Part shown: one piece after another, positions 1 through 8,914 of the stretch
How the letters are laid out: each line of letters opens with the position of its first letter
Position numbering within the stretch: the stretch's first letter is position 1
NCBI RefSeq assembly: GCF_023806635.1
Contig: NZ_JAMTDQ010000023.1
Coordinates: forward strand, 1-64,000
From: Accumulibacter sp.
Lineage (GTDB): Bacteria > Pseudomonadota > Gammaproteobacteria > Burkholderiales > Rhodocyclaceae
DNA length: 64,000 nucleotides
Direction: 5' to 3'
The notes under the pieces: generated by a model
Database searches by the model: none
What the model saw: the letters and a program-made list of their open reading frames with translations, nothing else
What the model was told of the DNA's origin: nothing
Made by a program: the position numbers and the translations under genes

Positions 1-163
1 CGTTCGCGGGATGAGCGAGCGCCTCAGCCCTCTGGGAGAGGAAGACGTAACACCTCTGCGCGACCTCGACAAGTGGGTCCTTTGCCCGTTACGCTGCCAT
101 CTCTGGCAACAATGGGGTCGAGCGGGCTATCGGGAACTGCAAACGTGGCGTGTCTGTGCGTGA
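1..163 (+). CDS. Partial or relict ORF at the left edge
   Basis: The frame is open from the window edge with an ATG at 11 and a stop at 161-163, giving 50 residues from that ATG. The middle reads DKWVLCPLRCHLWQQWG, a Cys- and Trp-rich stretch of natural-looking composition. It could be the end of a gene that begins outside the window, or a truncated remnant. I do not recognise the family. A vague resemblance to the Cys-containing start of PD-(D/E)XK nuclease-type proteins is only an impression. No ribosome site is visible because the upstream sequence is missing. Confidence 0.2.
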   Translation, partial: VRGMSERLSPLGEEDVTPLRDLDKWVLCPLRCHLWQQWGRAGYRELQTWRVCA

Positions 164-850
164 AGCGTGGCATACCGGCAAGTCCGCACACGGTCCATGG
201 CGGGTGTCGCAGACGCCGGCCCTGTCGACCGCGCTCCCGTTGCGCTTCTTCGAACAAATGGAACTGCCGAGCCTTGCGCCGCGGTAGGAATTCAAGTCAT
301 CCAACCGTCGGATACGTGACCCGTTCGTCCGGTGGTGTGGGAGGGCTGGCGCCCGCCCTTGACCCGGGTCGCCAGCGGCCCTATTAATGTGTGCGCTCGA
401 TGGCAGCAATCCGGGGTACGAGTCGGTTCGACGGGTCACGTTAGCTTGCGGGGTCGAGCCGCCAAAATATTGCGCGACCTCTACCCGATGCCTCCCAGCC
501 CGCATCTTCTTTCATCATCCGGGGCGGCCGCAACTGCAATGACCGTTAGACGTCAGGTGTGTAGAGCAGAGTTGTCGCTCGGCAAGACTGATGTCCGGCA
601 GCAGCGGGTCAGGTGCTGCCATTGCGAACTGTCCCGGTAAATCTTATGAACGACAGCTTCCGGGTTGGACGTTCTCGGGCATCAGGGAACCTACTGCTGC
701 CGTTCGGGCTTGCTGTGTCGCGGGTCAGCAGTTCGACTGAAGACGACATTCAGGGCCGCAAGAATCCGTGGTACGTCCCTAATTTCCTAGCGAGGGAGGA
801 GGGCAGTTGCGCCGCCAATCAAGCGCGACCCGCGCTACGACCGTAGCTGT
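164..850. other. Stretch without a supported gene
   Basis: Several overlapping frames of 70-140 codons are open on both strands here, but all have Arg/Ser/Pro-rich composition typical of chance frames in GC-rich DNA. None has a convincing ribosome site or a recognisable motif. I see no tRNA, repeat array or clear terminator. It may be decayed accessory DNA. Confidence 0.5.
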
Positions 851-1639
851 TCAGGTGCGCTTGCGCTCGCGCCGACCACGACGGGCCAGCGCTATCGCGC
901 CCAAGCCGAGCAACGCCGAGGAGACCGACGTGGGTTCCGGCACGCTACCGCCGCCCGTACCGGCCTGGGGCGAGAAGGCCAGGTGGTCCACGACCCAGGC
1001 GTCTCGGTCGGTGCCGTCGAGCCTGACCGAGTTGATCAACGTGCCCCCGCTCGTGTCGATCCGGAAGTAGCCACGGCGTGCCGCCCCCGAGCCGCCGCCG
1101 GGGATGGTGTCTGCGAGAACGTTGTTGACGTAGACGTTTACGGCGTCCTCGTTCTGATGCAGGCTGAAGCCGACATGAGTAACATTCCCGGCGAAGTCGA
1201 ACTGAAGATTGCCCCAAGGCGCCCAGGTGTAGGGCATCGACTGGTTGTTCCAGGTATTGATCAAGGCATGACTTCCATCCCACAGGCTGGAGCAGGCAGC
1301 CGTTCCGCAGGGGAAGGTGCTGAACGCATTGCCGTTCGGATCTGCGAGCGGATTGAACAGGTTGGGCAGCGTGCTGGTCGGCCCGTAGCCGCCGAGACTC
1401 AAGTAGTTCGGACCGGAAGTGATCACGGCGCCGGAGGCGCTGACGGTGAGGCCGCTGGCGAGTTGTATGTCCTCGAAGTCCTCGATCGTGCTCCCGTAGT
1501 TCAGCCCGAGGGCAGTGTCGGACGCTCCCCAGTTCGACGGGGCAATTGTCGTGATCGTTACGACGGCTTGTGCTGTAGATGCGTACGCTAGAGCGCACAT
1601 GGAAGCGAGCCACACGCTGATGACGAATGTACGGTTCAT
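851..1639 (-). CDS. PEP-CTERM sorting domain protein
   Basis: This 262-residue secreted protein starts with a signal peptide (MNRTFVISVWLASMCALAYA, about 1-25). It ends with the PEP-CTERM signal: VPEPTS, a short hydrophobic helix and a basic tail (ARRGRRERKRT). Such proteins are cut and sorted by the exosortase system of exopolysaccharide-producing Gram-negatives. The body is Gly/Asn/Ser-rich and probably beta-structured, and its ligand is unknown. The ATG at 1639 has a GGAGAT ribosome site about 7 nt upstream, so I prefer it over an in-frame start 48 nt further out. The gene stands alone, and an inverted repeat lies directly upstream of the ribosome site. Confidence 0.85.
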   Translation of the reverse strand: MNRTFVISVWLASMCALAYASTAQAVVTITTIAPSNWGASDTALGLNYGSTIEDFEDIQLASGLTVSASGAVITSGPNYLSLGGYGPTSTLPNLFNPLADPNGNAFSTFPCGTAACSSLWDGSHALINTWNNQSMPYTWAPWGNLQFDFAGNVTHVGFSLHQNEDAVNVYVNNVLADTIPGGGSGAARRGYFRIDTSGGTLINSVRLDGTDRDAWVVDHLAFSPQAGTGGGSVPEPTSVSSALLGLGAIALARRGRRERKRT

Positions 1640-1657
1640 ACTGTATCTCCGTTCAAA

Positions 1658-1691
1658 ATGATTGGCATTAAGCAAAAATAATGCCAATCAT
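1658..1691 (-). promoter_or_regulatory. Perfect 13-bp inverted repeat before the PEP-CTERM gene
   Basis: Arms ATGATTGGCATTA (1658-1670) and TAATGCCAATCAT (1679-1691) are exact reverse complements around an 8-nt AT-rich loop. The dyad ends 18 nt before the start codon of the PEP-CTERM gene, in a locally AT-rich island. It could be an operator for a dimeric regulator or a hairpin in the 5' leader. No good -35/-10 pair is positioned around it. Confidence 0.65.
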
Positions 1692-1961
1692 AAATACATC
1701 GTAAAGTCAATGAGTTGTCGGCGCTGATAGTAATATGTGTAAAAATTCCCGACACCGAAAAAGGATAGGAAATTCAACCGCCATGCCGCGAGTATCCCGG
1801 TGCTTGCCGCTCATCGTCAACCCGGAATTGCCACCGAAATTCCGCCGTACTTTCGCAAGACCCGCCCTCCTTGCCTGCCAGCGCCCCGCAAGAGGCCGGC
1901 CGTCTGGCGTCTTGCAAGGCTCTGGCACAGGCTCACCCGGCGGACTGCTGGAAGGCCTCCG

Positions 1962-2227
1962 CTACCACGCGATGCGCTGATCGAATTCGAACGCCGGCAT
2001 CGGTTGCGCAAACGGGTCGGCGTCACTTGGGAGCGCCGCCGCCCACAGTGGCGGCCCGCCCGCTGGCGCCAGTAGGGGCGTGCGGTTGGCTCGCCGAGGT
2101 GCGTCAGAATCTTCTTCACCTCGCGGTCGGATCGTCAATGACGGCGATGATCCGCATCGTGCCGCCGCACTTGGGGCAGGTGAGCGGGAACACTTCGTAG
2201 ATGCGCGCCAGCAGCATCGTCCACACA
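1962..2227 (-). pseudogene. C-terminal remnant of an IS91-type transposase
   Basis: Read on the minus strand with frame changes, the sequence gives MLLARIYEVFPLTCPKCGG and TMRIIAVIDD, then KKILTHLGEPT in another frame. It then gives PAGGPPLWAA and ends FEFDQRIAW. The zinc-ribbon-like CPKCGG, the LTHLGEPT segment and the final FDQR-AW are the usual C-terminus of IS91-family (Y2 HUH) transposases. The N-terminal catalytic part is absent and at least one frameshift lies near 2115-2125. No element ends were identified. A different part of the same family survives at 14693. Confidence 0.75.
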
Positions 2228-2753
2228 TATTGTCAATGTGAAAGAAGCCCCCTTGAAGGCGAAGGAAGGCCTGACCGGCACCGGTCATGCAAGTTAGCTC
2301 TACGCTGGACGCCACAGAGCAACTCAGACGCCTGCACGAAAGAGGCGAGCCGGATTGGCATTTCGCACTGGTGGATGGAGTTGTTGGCCTGCGGCGAGAA
2401 TGGCTTGCTGGTGTCCGTCGTGGCGATGATCGGCTGTCACGCAGCGGCTGCCCGCTCGCCGCGGCGCCGCTCGTTCGGAGCGAATCGACCTGCCGGTCGG
2501 CGTCCGGACGCGGCATGAGGCCGAGCGTCTGTGGCAGTCGGGCCGCGTTGTCGGCCTCGGAGAAATTCCCGAGGACCTCGCGGCGTGCATCGACGACGAC
2601 GAACAGCCGGTAGCGGCCGGACAGGAGCACCTCGGGCGCTTTCCTTCTGATGACAGTCCCGGATGACGCTCCGGCAGTTTGTCGTCGCTGCGCGGGATGG
2701 CGCCGGATGAACTGCTGCCGGCTCATGCACGCTTGGCGGTGGCGTTCGACCGC
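2228..2753. other. Stretch without a supported gene
   Basis: Open frames exist on both strands, including a minus-strand one containing RYRLFVVVDARREVLGNF near 2560-2620. None shows a start, ribosome site or known motif. Being next to the transposase remnant, this is probably decayed mobile-element or flanking DNA. Confidence 0.45.
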
Positions 2754-3224
2754 TCATTCTTCGGCGTTGGTGACGCGGCCGCGAGGGCCGTGTTCGACGT
2801 AGAGAATCTGCGCCTTCTGCCATGCGGCAAGCTTCTCGGGATCGAGGGCGGCGCCGGTTGCGAGGCGGTCGATGCCGACCGGCCGCCAGCGGTCGTCGGC
2901 GGTGCCGATGCGCGCCTTCAGCCTTTCGCGCAGCGCGCCGACGAGATAAAGGAGAACGGCGACGCCGACGACGTAGGGCATCACCTGCATCAGTGCGAGA
3001 AAGGTGGCGAGGCTGATCTGACTCGGGAAGAGGATTTCCGGCAGGTCGTAGCCGAAATGCCGGCCGAGGGCGAAAAGAAAAGGGACCCACATGGCGAGCC
3101 AGAGAAGCCAGGCGAGCGAAGTGATGACGATAGCCGACATCCGCCGCAGCGGGTGCGCGAGGTCGGGACGCTCGATGATCAGCGGGAGGCGTCGGGCTTG
3201 ATGCCGCGGTCGGGACTCGTCCAT
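2754..3224 (-). CDS. pgaD: PgaD-like subunit of the PNAG synthase
   Basis: This 156-residue membrane protein corresponds to PgaD, the small partner of the glycosyltransferase PgaC. PgaC and PgaD together make and export poly-beta-1,6-N-acetylglucosamine across the inner membrane, and the complex binds c-di-GMP in E. coli. The typical N-terminal LIIERPDLAHP motif and two membrane helices (about 29-55 and 70-97) are visible. It is last in pgaABCD. The ATG used here lies 46 nt inside pgaC. A start right after the pgaC stop would need a non-ATG codon just before the IIERP motif, so the true start is uncertain. Confidence 0.8.
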   Translation of the reverse strand: MDESRPRHQARRLPLIIERPDLAHPLRRMSAIVITSLAWLLWLAMWVPFLFALGRHFGYDLPEILFPSQISLATFLALMQVMPYVVGVAVLLYLVGALRERLKARIGTADDRWRPVGIDRLATGAALDPEKLAAWQKAQILYVEHGPRGRVTNAEE

Positions 3225-4462
3225 CGGGCGCGTTTGTCGCTGTCACGGAAAAGGATCTTCGGCACGGCCACCACCGAGGTGGCGGCCGTGATGGCCCAGT
3301 AGATGATCGGATACCAGATCATCCAGAAGTAGTTCTTCAGCAGCCCCCGGTCGTAAGGCCGGTCGAGGACCAGGCTCAGCATGATCTGCAGCAGGCAGGT
3401 CGTTGCGATCAACAGCCCGGCCCACCCCAGCAGCAGGATCGGTGCGCTCTGCAGGTCGATCTGGAAGAACAGCAGGTCGACGACACGGTAGGTGGCGAGC
3501 AGTGCGAACAGGTAGGCCCAGGTGATGCTCATTGCGTATTCGACGCAGAGTGGCCACATTGCTGCGTTCTTCGGTGACAGCAGTTGCGGCGTGTAGTCGA
3601 GCAGCACCTGGGTGCCGCCCATCGACCAGCGCAGACGCTGCTTCCACAGCCCGCGCAGGGTTTCCGGCATGAGGATCCAGCACAGGGCGCGCGGCTCGAA
3701 GCGAACCTCCCAGCCGGCCAGTTGCAGCTTCCAGGAAATGTCGACATCCTCGGTCAGCTTTTCCGGGCTCCAGTAGCCGACCTCGTGCAGCGCGCTACGG
3801 CGGAAGGCGGCGATCACCCCGGCAACGGTGAAGATCAGTCCGACCGAGCGCTGGGCGCGCTTGATCAGGCCGACGATCGACGAGAATTCACCGACCTGGA
3901 TGCGGCCGAGCAGGGTCGACCGGTTGCGCACGCGCGGGTTGCCGGTGACGGCGGCGACGTCGGGCTCGTCGAAATGGCGCACCAGCCAGTTCAGGGCGCA
4001 GGGATCGAGGCGCGCATCGCCGTCGATGCCGACGAGGATTTCGGCTGCCGTCAGCAACGCGGCGGTGTTGAGGCCGACCGCCTTGCCCTGGTTGGCGACC
4101 TGATGGATGACACGCAACCTGGCGAAGCGTGCCGCCAGCGTGTTGAGCAGTTCGCCGGTGCGGTCGGTGCTGCCGTCGTTGATGGCGATGACTTCGTAGT
4201 TCGGGTAGCGCAGTTCCATCAGCGCTTCGACGGTTTCCTCGACATTCGCCTCCTCGTTGTAGCAGGGGACGAGGACGGCGATCAGCGGGTAGTCGTCGCG
4301 CGGCGGTGGCTGGTCGACGATGCGGTGCGGGCGACGCTCGAAACGCAGGTAGAACGCGATGCCGCCGATCATCCAGACGACCGACATCAGCACCGGGTAG
4401 AAAAAGACGTAGGCGAGGATGGCGCTCCAGAAATCGCCGGGCAGGACCGGCAGCGGGGTCAT
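3179..4462 (-). CDS. pgaC: Poly-N-acetylglucosamine synthase, GT2 family
   Basis: This is a processive family-2 glycosyltransferase of the inner membrane that polymerises GlcNAc from UDP-GlcNAc. In 427 residues it shows an N-terminal helix pair, VLVPCYNEE (64-71), NDGSTD (95-100), DGDA (147-150), TEDVD (237-241) and the product-binding QRLRW (275-279). C-terminal membrane helices follow. All catalytic motifs are intact. The start is fixed by the ATGA overlap with the pgaB stop. The reading frame continues upstream but is antisense-like and Arg-rich there. Confidence 0.93.
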   Translation of the reverse strand: MTPLPVLPGDFWSAILAYVFFYPVLMSVVWMIGGIAFYLRFERRPHRIVDQPPPRDDYPLIAVLVPCYNEEANVEETVEALMELRYPNYEVIAINDGSTDRTGELLNTLAARFARLRVIHQVANQGKAVGLNTAALLTAAEILVGIDGDARLDPCALNWLVRHFDEPDVAAVTGNPRVRNRSTLLGRIQVGEFSSIVGLIKRAQRSVGLIFTVAGVIAAFRRSALHEVGYWSPEKLTEDVDISWKLQLAGWEVRFEPRALCWILMPETLRGLWKQRLRWSMGGTQVLLDYTPQLLSPKNAAMWPLCVEYAMSITWAYLFALLATYRVVDLLFFQIDLQSAPILLLGWAGLLIATTCLLQIMLSLVLDRPYDRGLLKNYFWMIWYPIIYWAITAATSVVAVPKILFRDSDKRARWTSPDRGIKPDASR

Positions 4463-6000
4463 GGCAGTTGCGGCTGCCAGCGCAGCGAGAGGGAAGGGAA
4501 GAGCGGTCCCATCAGGCTCTCCGGCAAGCCGCCGACGCCGAACTGGCGGAAGCCGTCGGCCTCCAGGCGCCGCATGTGGCGGGCGACGGTCTCCGGCGGC
4601 AGCGAGGGGTCGAACTCGAAGAGGACATGCCGGGCCATCTCCCGGGGAACGGCGGCGATGTGTTCCTCGTTGGCAGGCAGCACCATCAGGTCGCCGGGAC
4701 GCAGGGCGGCCCATTGCGCCGGTGTCGGCGCCTGCTCCGGCGCCCAGGCGATCTGCAGCGGCCAGACCCAGCGTCCGGCCGCGTCGCGCAGGCGCTGGGC
4801 GGCGGCGCTGTCGGGCGCGGCGCGCACGCGCAGGCCGGCGAAATTGACCTGGCGGGCGAGGTCGGCGACCAGTTCCGGTTCAGCGAGCCAGGCGAGCGGC
4901 AGGTCGATGAAGACCGGCACGCCGGCGCGGCGCTCGGTCTGCCAGGCGATGTGGTTGAGCTTGTCCTCGGCGACCGGGCGCAATGCGGTCGGGAACAGCG
5001 CGATCTCGCGCCCGTCGCGTTCGACTGCGGGCTTTACGAAGGCGATGTTCGGGCTCAGCGTCAGCAGGCGGTCGAGGGTCGGCGACAGGCCGTCCTCTCC
5101 GGGCGGCCAGGTGCCGGGGTCGACTTCCACGCTGCGTGCCGGGTTGGCATCCCAGGTGACGCGCAGCATCTCGGCGAAGGCCTGCAGCGACGGGCTGTTC
5201 TCGATCAACTGGCGCTTCCAGGCGGGCTTCGGCGTGCCGGCATCGTTGAAGCCGTCGACCAGCGTCAGGCCGATCGGCATGCCGAGTTCGCTGGCGACTT
5301 CCTGGGCGGCCTGGTTGCTGCGGCCGTAGGGCCAGACGATGATCCGCGGGACCTTGCCGGTGTGCTGGCTGATGCGGTCGCGAAGATCGTGGCGCAGGCG
5401 GGCGAGGTAGGCCGCATCGTCCTCGTAACGGCCGTTGGCGTACAGGCGGGTGGTCGTCGCCGGCTGCGTGTTGCCCTGCGGGTTGGCGAGTATGCCGCGA
5501 TGCAGGCCGTAGGAATGCGAGGCGACCTCGACCAGCCCGGAGGCCTGCATTTCACGAACCTGCTCCCAGCTCAGGAACTTGCTGCGCGCCACCGGCTTGC
5601 CGTCGTAGTCGACGATCTGGCCTTCGGGGACGTCCATCCACTGGCCGACCAGGGCGATGACCGCCGGGTAGTTGAACAGCTTGAGCAGCGGAAAGACGCG
5701 CGTGTAGGCATCCTTGAAGCCGTCGTCGAAGGTCAGCAGGATGGCGTTGCGCGGCAATGGCGGGCCGCCGGCGCGGGCGGCGAGGATCTGGTCGATGCTG
5801 ACCGGGTGGAAGTCGTTGGCCCGCATCCAGGCGAACTGCCGGGCCAGATCGCTGGCGCGGACGGCGGTCGGGGTCAGCGGCTCGCTGTCGGCAAGCACCT
5901 CGTGGTAGCTCAGCGCCATGAAGCGGGCGTCGGCGGCGCTCGCCGGCGCGGCGGCAAGCGCCAGCAGGACGCCGAGGACGGTGCGGATCAGAAACGCCAT
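4459..6000 (-). CDS. pgaB: PNAG N-deacetylase PgaB
   Basis: PgaB partly deacetylates PNAG in the periplasm so that it can be exported. The polysaccharide-deacetylase domain shows SYHEV (31-35), LTFDDGFKD (89-97) with the metal/base Asp pair, SHSYGLH (161-167) and WPYG (223-226). The protein has 513 residues against about 670 in E. coli. The part after residue 250 is therefore much shorter than the E. coli glycosidase-like C-terminal domain. The signal peptide (MAFLIRTVLGVLLALAAAPASA) lacks a lipobox Cys, so the protein is probably soluble rather than a lipoprotein. It overlaps pgaA by 13 nt and pgaC by 4 nt. Confidence 0.9.
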   Translation of the reverse strand: MAFLIRTVLGVLLALAAAPASAADARFMALSYHEVLADSEPLTPTAVRASDLARQFAWMRANDFHPVSIDQILAARAGGPPLPRNAILLTFDDGFKDAYTRVFPLLKLFNYPAVIALVGQWMDVPEGQIVDYDGKPVARSKFLSWEQVREMQASGLVEVASHSYGLHRGILANPQGNTQPATTTRLYANGRYEDDAAYLARLRHDLRDRISQHTGKVPRIIVWPYGRSNQAAQEVASELGMPIGLTLVDGFNDAGTPKPAWKRQLIENSPSLQAFAEMLRVTWDANPARSVEVDPGTWPPGEDGLSPTLDRLLTLSPNIAFVKPAVERDGREIALFPTALRPVAEDKLNHIAWQTERRAGVPVFIDLPLAWLAEPELVADLARQVNFAGLRVRAAPDSAAAQRLRDAAGRWVWPLQIAWAPEQAPTPAQWAALRPGDLMVLPANEEHIAAVPREMARHVLFEFDPSLPPETVARHMRRLEADGFRQFGVGGLPESLMGPLFPSLSLRWQPQLP

Positions 6001-8000
6001 AGCAGCACCAGATTGGCGAAGGTACGGCCTTCGCGCGCGCCGTCGTAGGGGCGCAGCAGGCGGCCGATGCCGTAGCGGAGCGAGAGGTCGCGGTCGATTT
6101 CCCAGCGGTGGCCGTATTCGATCGCCTCGATCGCCCCGGAACCGTAGAATTCCTGCCAGTAGGTGCCGCCGGTCAGCGCGAGACGCTGGCGCAGGGAATG
6201 GTCGTAGCTGCGCCAGCTGAGGTGCTCGACGGCGGCCGTCAACCACAGCGAACGGTCGCTCTTCGGGTTGAAGTAATTGACGCTGGCATTGAGCGAGTTG
6301 CGCGAGGCGTCGGCGCCGAGGGTCGTCTCGAACATCCACTGCGGGCCGCTCAGCCAGCGCTCGAACCACAGGGCGTTGACGCCGCGGCGCAGGTTGCCGT
6401 CGGAAAAATCGCTGTAGTACGCCGCGACCCCGAGCTTGCGCGACTCGTGCTGGCGCCAGTCGACGCCGAGGCTGACGCGGCTGGCGTGGATGCCGTCGGC
6501 GACGGCGCGGAGAGGAATCTGGTTGGTCACGCTCTCGCCGGCGCCGTAGACGGTCCAGCGGTCGTCGGGCTGCCAGCGCGCGATGCCGGTGAAGCCGGCC
6601 TTGACCCCGTTGCCGCCGTTGACCTCGCCGGTCATCCGCCAGCCGAGGTGGCGCCATTCGGCGCCGGCGCCACTGCGGATCCAGGTCTGGTTGTCGCCGT
6701 TGAAATCGGCGCTGGCCGAGAAATTGTGGGCAAAGACCCGCCAGGTGTCGTTGATCGGCCGGCTGTAGAGGAAGCTGTCGATCGACCAGTCGCGGCTGCC
6801 GAAGTAATTGACGTCCTGCCCCTCGCCGTAGCCGGCTTCGACATGGAGTTCGTGACTGTCGTACAACTCGTGGCTGCGGCGGGCGCGGCGCACGGCGCCG
6901 TTGTCGGCGTCGAGGTCGCTGGCACGGTCGAGCGCGGCACGGGCGGCGGGCCAGTCCTGCAGGGTGAGAAGGTTCTCGGCAAGGTCGGCGTGCAGCGCCG
7001 GATTGAGCGGGTCGGTACCGATGGTCCGGCGCAGCATTTCGTCGCCCTGGTGCGGCCAGCCGCGGGCCAGCGCGAGGCTGGCCGACGATTGTCGGGCTTC
7101 GCTGTTGTGGGGAATCGCCGCGTGGCGGGCATCGATGCGCGTCTGCGCTTCACCGAGGCGGTCGGCGAAGATGCGCACGCGGTCGGCCGCGATGTCGGCG
7201 CTCAGGCGTTCGCCGTTGTAGCGGCCGTCGAGATGGCGGCGCTCCGGCAGGCGGGCGGCGTAGCGGTCGATGTGTCCGGTGGCGGCGTCCAGCTGCTCGG
7301 TCTCGACCAGGGCGTAGAAGAGCCCGAGGTTGCCGTCGAAATCGTCCGCATTGTCGGCGACCACCCGCTGGTAGAGGAGCAGCGCCTGCTGCGGGCGGCG
7401 CAGTTCGAGGTAGCTGCCGGCGACGTCGCGTTCCGCCCACAGGGGAACCGGAATGTCGCGTGCGAGCAGGGCCTCGTAGAGCGTGACGGCATCGGCGGCG
7501 CGGCGGCGGGCGGCGAGCGCGCTGAGGCGGTCGGTCAGGCGGCGCCGGTCTTCGGCGTCCGGCAGCTTGCCGGTGAAGAAGCCGGCGGCGAGGGCGTCGG
7601 TTGCGGTCAGCGCCATGTCGAGGCGCACAAAGCGTTCCGGTCCGCGCAGGGTGTTGCGGTCGACGATGCCGTAGCGGATGTCGAGGGCGATGATGTCGCC
7701 CTCCATTGCCCGCCGATCGGCTTCGGCAAGCGGCGCATCGAGCTCGGCGGCCTGCGTGAAGAGGCCGAGGCGCATGGCGGCCACCCAGGCAGCCTTGCGC
7801 GCCTCGACGTCGCCCGGCTGGGCTCGGAGGATGGCGAGCTGGCGGCCCAGCTCCGGCGCCCAGTCCTCGCCGCCGACGCCTGCGGCCGGCGCCGGGGCGG
7901 GGTGCCTGGCCCTTGGCGGCAGGACCCACTCCTCGCCGGCGCCCACGCTCGGCGCGGCAAGCGTGAGGCAAAGCGGCAAGGCGATGCGCAAGGGATTCAT
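5988..8000 (-). CDS. pgaA: PNAG export porin PgaA
   Basis: This is the outer-membrane exporter of deacetylated PNAG. The 670-residue protein has a signal peptide (about 1-21), an alpha-helical tetratricopeptide-rich half (about 40-390) and a C-terminal beta-barrel half. It closes with the outer-membrane signature ending LVLLWRF. It is the first gene of pgaABCD and somewhat shorter than the roughly 807-residue E. coli protein. The ATG at 8000 is the only start that gives a signal peptide; its ribosome site is weak. The 239 nt up to the next gene hold the operon promoter, which I cannot pin down. Confidence 0.88.
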   Translation of the reverse strand: MNPLRIALPLCLTLAAPSVGAGEEWVLPPRARHPAPAPAAGVGGEDWAPELGRQLAILRAQPGDVEARKAAWVAAMRLGLFTQAAELDAPLAEADRRAMEGDIIALDIRYGIVDRNTLRGPERFVRLDMALTATDALAAGFFTGKLPDAEDRRRLTDRLSALAARRRAADAVTLYEALLARDIPVPLWAERDVAGSYLELRRPQQALLLYQRVVADNADDFDGNLGLFYALVETEQLDAATGHIDRYAARLPERRHLDGRYNGERLSADIAADRVRIFADRLGEAQTRIDARHAAIPHNSEARQSSASLALARGWPHQGDEMLRRTIGTDPLNPALHADLAENLLTLQDWPAARAALDRASDLDADNGAVRRARRSHELYDSHELHVEAGYGEGQDVNYFGSRDWSIDSFLYSRPINDTWRVFAHNFSASADFNGDNQTWIRSGAGAEWRHLGWRMTGEVNGGNGVKAGFTGIARWQPDDRWTVYGAGESVTNQIPLRAVADGIHASRVSLGVDWRQHESRKLGVAAYYSDFSDGNLRRGVNALWFERWLSGPQWMFETTLGADASRNSLNASVNYFNPKSDRSLWLTAAVEHLSWRSYDHSLRQRLALTGGTYWQEFYGSGAIEAIEYGHRWEIDRDLSLRYGIGRLLRPYDGAREGRTFANLVLLWRF

Positions 8001-8239
8001 GGCGACGGATTGTAGCGTTTTCGGGGCACAGCGTCGGCGGCCCGGTGGCCGTCGCGCACCGCGCCTGCCAGAGTCGCCGGGTAGCCGTTGACCTGGCTCG
8101 GGAATACCCCGGTCAGCGTCGAGCCAGTCACGAAACGGCGCCTGCATCCCTCTGCAGGGGACGAATCAGTCTCGCCGACGACGACGGGAAATCGGCAGCA
8201 GCGAGATCGCGATTCATGCGTTTCCCCATGGTCGTTTCC

Positions 8240-8473
8240 CTATGTCAGCCAGCCGACGATCTTGTCGCGGCCCGGGATGCCGCCGGCGTGCACCACCCTG
8301 CCGTCGATGACGACGCCCGGCGTGCTCATGACGCCGTAGCGCATGATGTCCTTGATCTCCTCGACCTTTTCCAGTTGCACGGCGACACCGTTGGCGGCGG
8401 CAACTTCTTCGATCAGCTTGAGGGTGGTCTTGCAGTTGGCGCAGCCGGTGCCGAGTACCTTGATGCTTTTCAT
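8240..8473 (-). CDS. Small thioredoxin-fold protein with CANC motif
   Basis: This 77-residue cytoplasmic protein has the fold of the MTH895/TM0996 glutaredoxin-like family. The redox motif GTGCANCK is at 8-15, the cis-Pro STPGVVIDG at about 50-58, and it has no signal peptide. Members are commonly encoded beside COG0701 permeases, as here, where the permease lies upstream with a broken gene between. It probably keeps the permease or its metalloid substrate reduced, but that is inference. All key residues are present. Confidence 0.85.
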   Translation of the reverse strand: MKSIKVLGTGCANCKTTLKLIEEVAAANGVAVQLEKVEEIKDIMRYGVMSTPGVVIDGRVVHAGGIPGRDKIVGWLT

Positions 8474-8475
8474 GC

Positions 8476-8888
8476 GTGAACTCCGTGGTTGATGGTGCCG
8501 AAGAAGACGAAACCATGCCGTCCAGCAGGCCGGGCAGAGCGTCGCGCAGGGAGCGCAGGCTGGTGCCCGGAACCAGGCCGCCAGTCAGCCGCGACGGCAG
8601 CCGGTCGACCGGCGTCCACCCGGTCAGCCAGACGGACGACGACACCGCAGACGATGGCGGCGACCGCGCCGGGCACGGCACCCAGCCCGTGCAGGAAGGC
8701 GCCGCGCCGTCCGTCACCATGTGGCCGGCGTCGGCCGGAAGCGCCAGCGAAACACCGCGCCAGCCCGCGAGTGCCGCGACCAGAGCGAAGCCACCGGTCA
8801 GAGCAAGCGCGATGAACAGCCGCCAGCGCTGGTCCGGACTGCAGGCGTCGCCGCCATGGGCGTGAACCTGATCGTGCGCCTGGACCAT
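8476..8888 (-). pseudogene. Decayed CDF-family cation efflux gene
   Basis: In the minus strand the start MVQAHDQVHAHGG, then LFIALALTGGFALVAALAG and SLALPADAGHMVTDGAA, is the N-terminal His-rich loop and first two helices of a CzcD/ZitB-type cation diffusion facilitator. The reading then needs other frames for VAAIVCGVVVRLAD and LTGWTPVD, which match helix 4/5 regions of the same family. About 135 codons remain against roughly 300 in intact members. Frameshifts and an internal deletion make it non-functional. It sits between the permease and thioredoxin genes. Confidence 0.75.
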
Positions 8889-8914
8889 GCGAATCCGGCT
8901 CCGGCGGGCTGGCG

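Noticed and set aside
3584-8015. Long plus-strand frames (about 580-635 codons) opposite pgaC, pgaB and pgaA
   Set aside because: They lie antisense to the conserved pga genes and show no motif or start signal.
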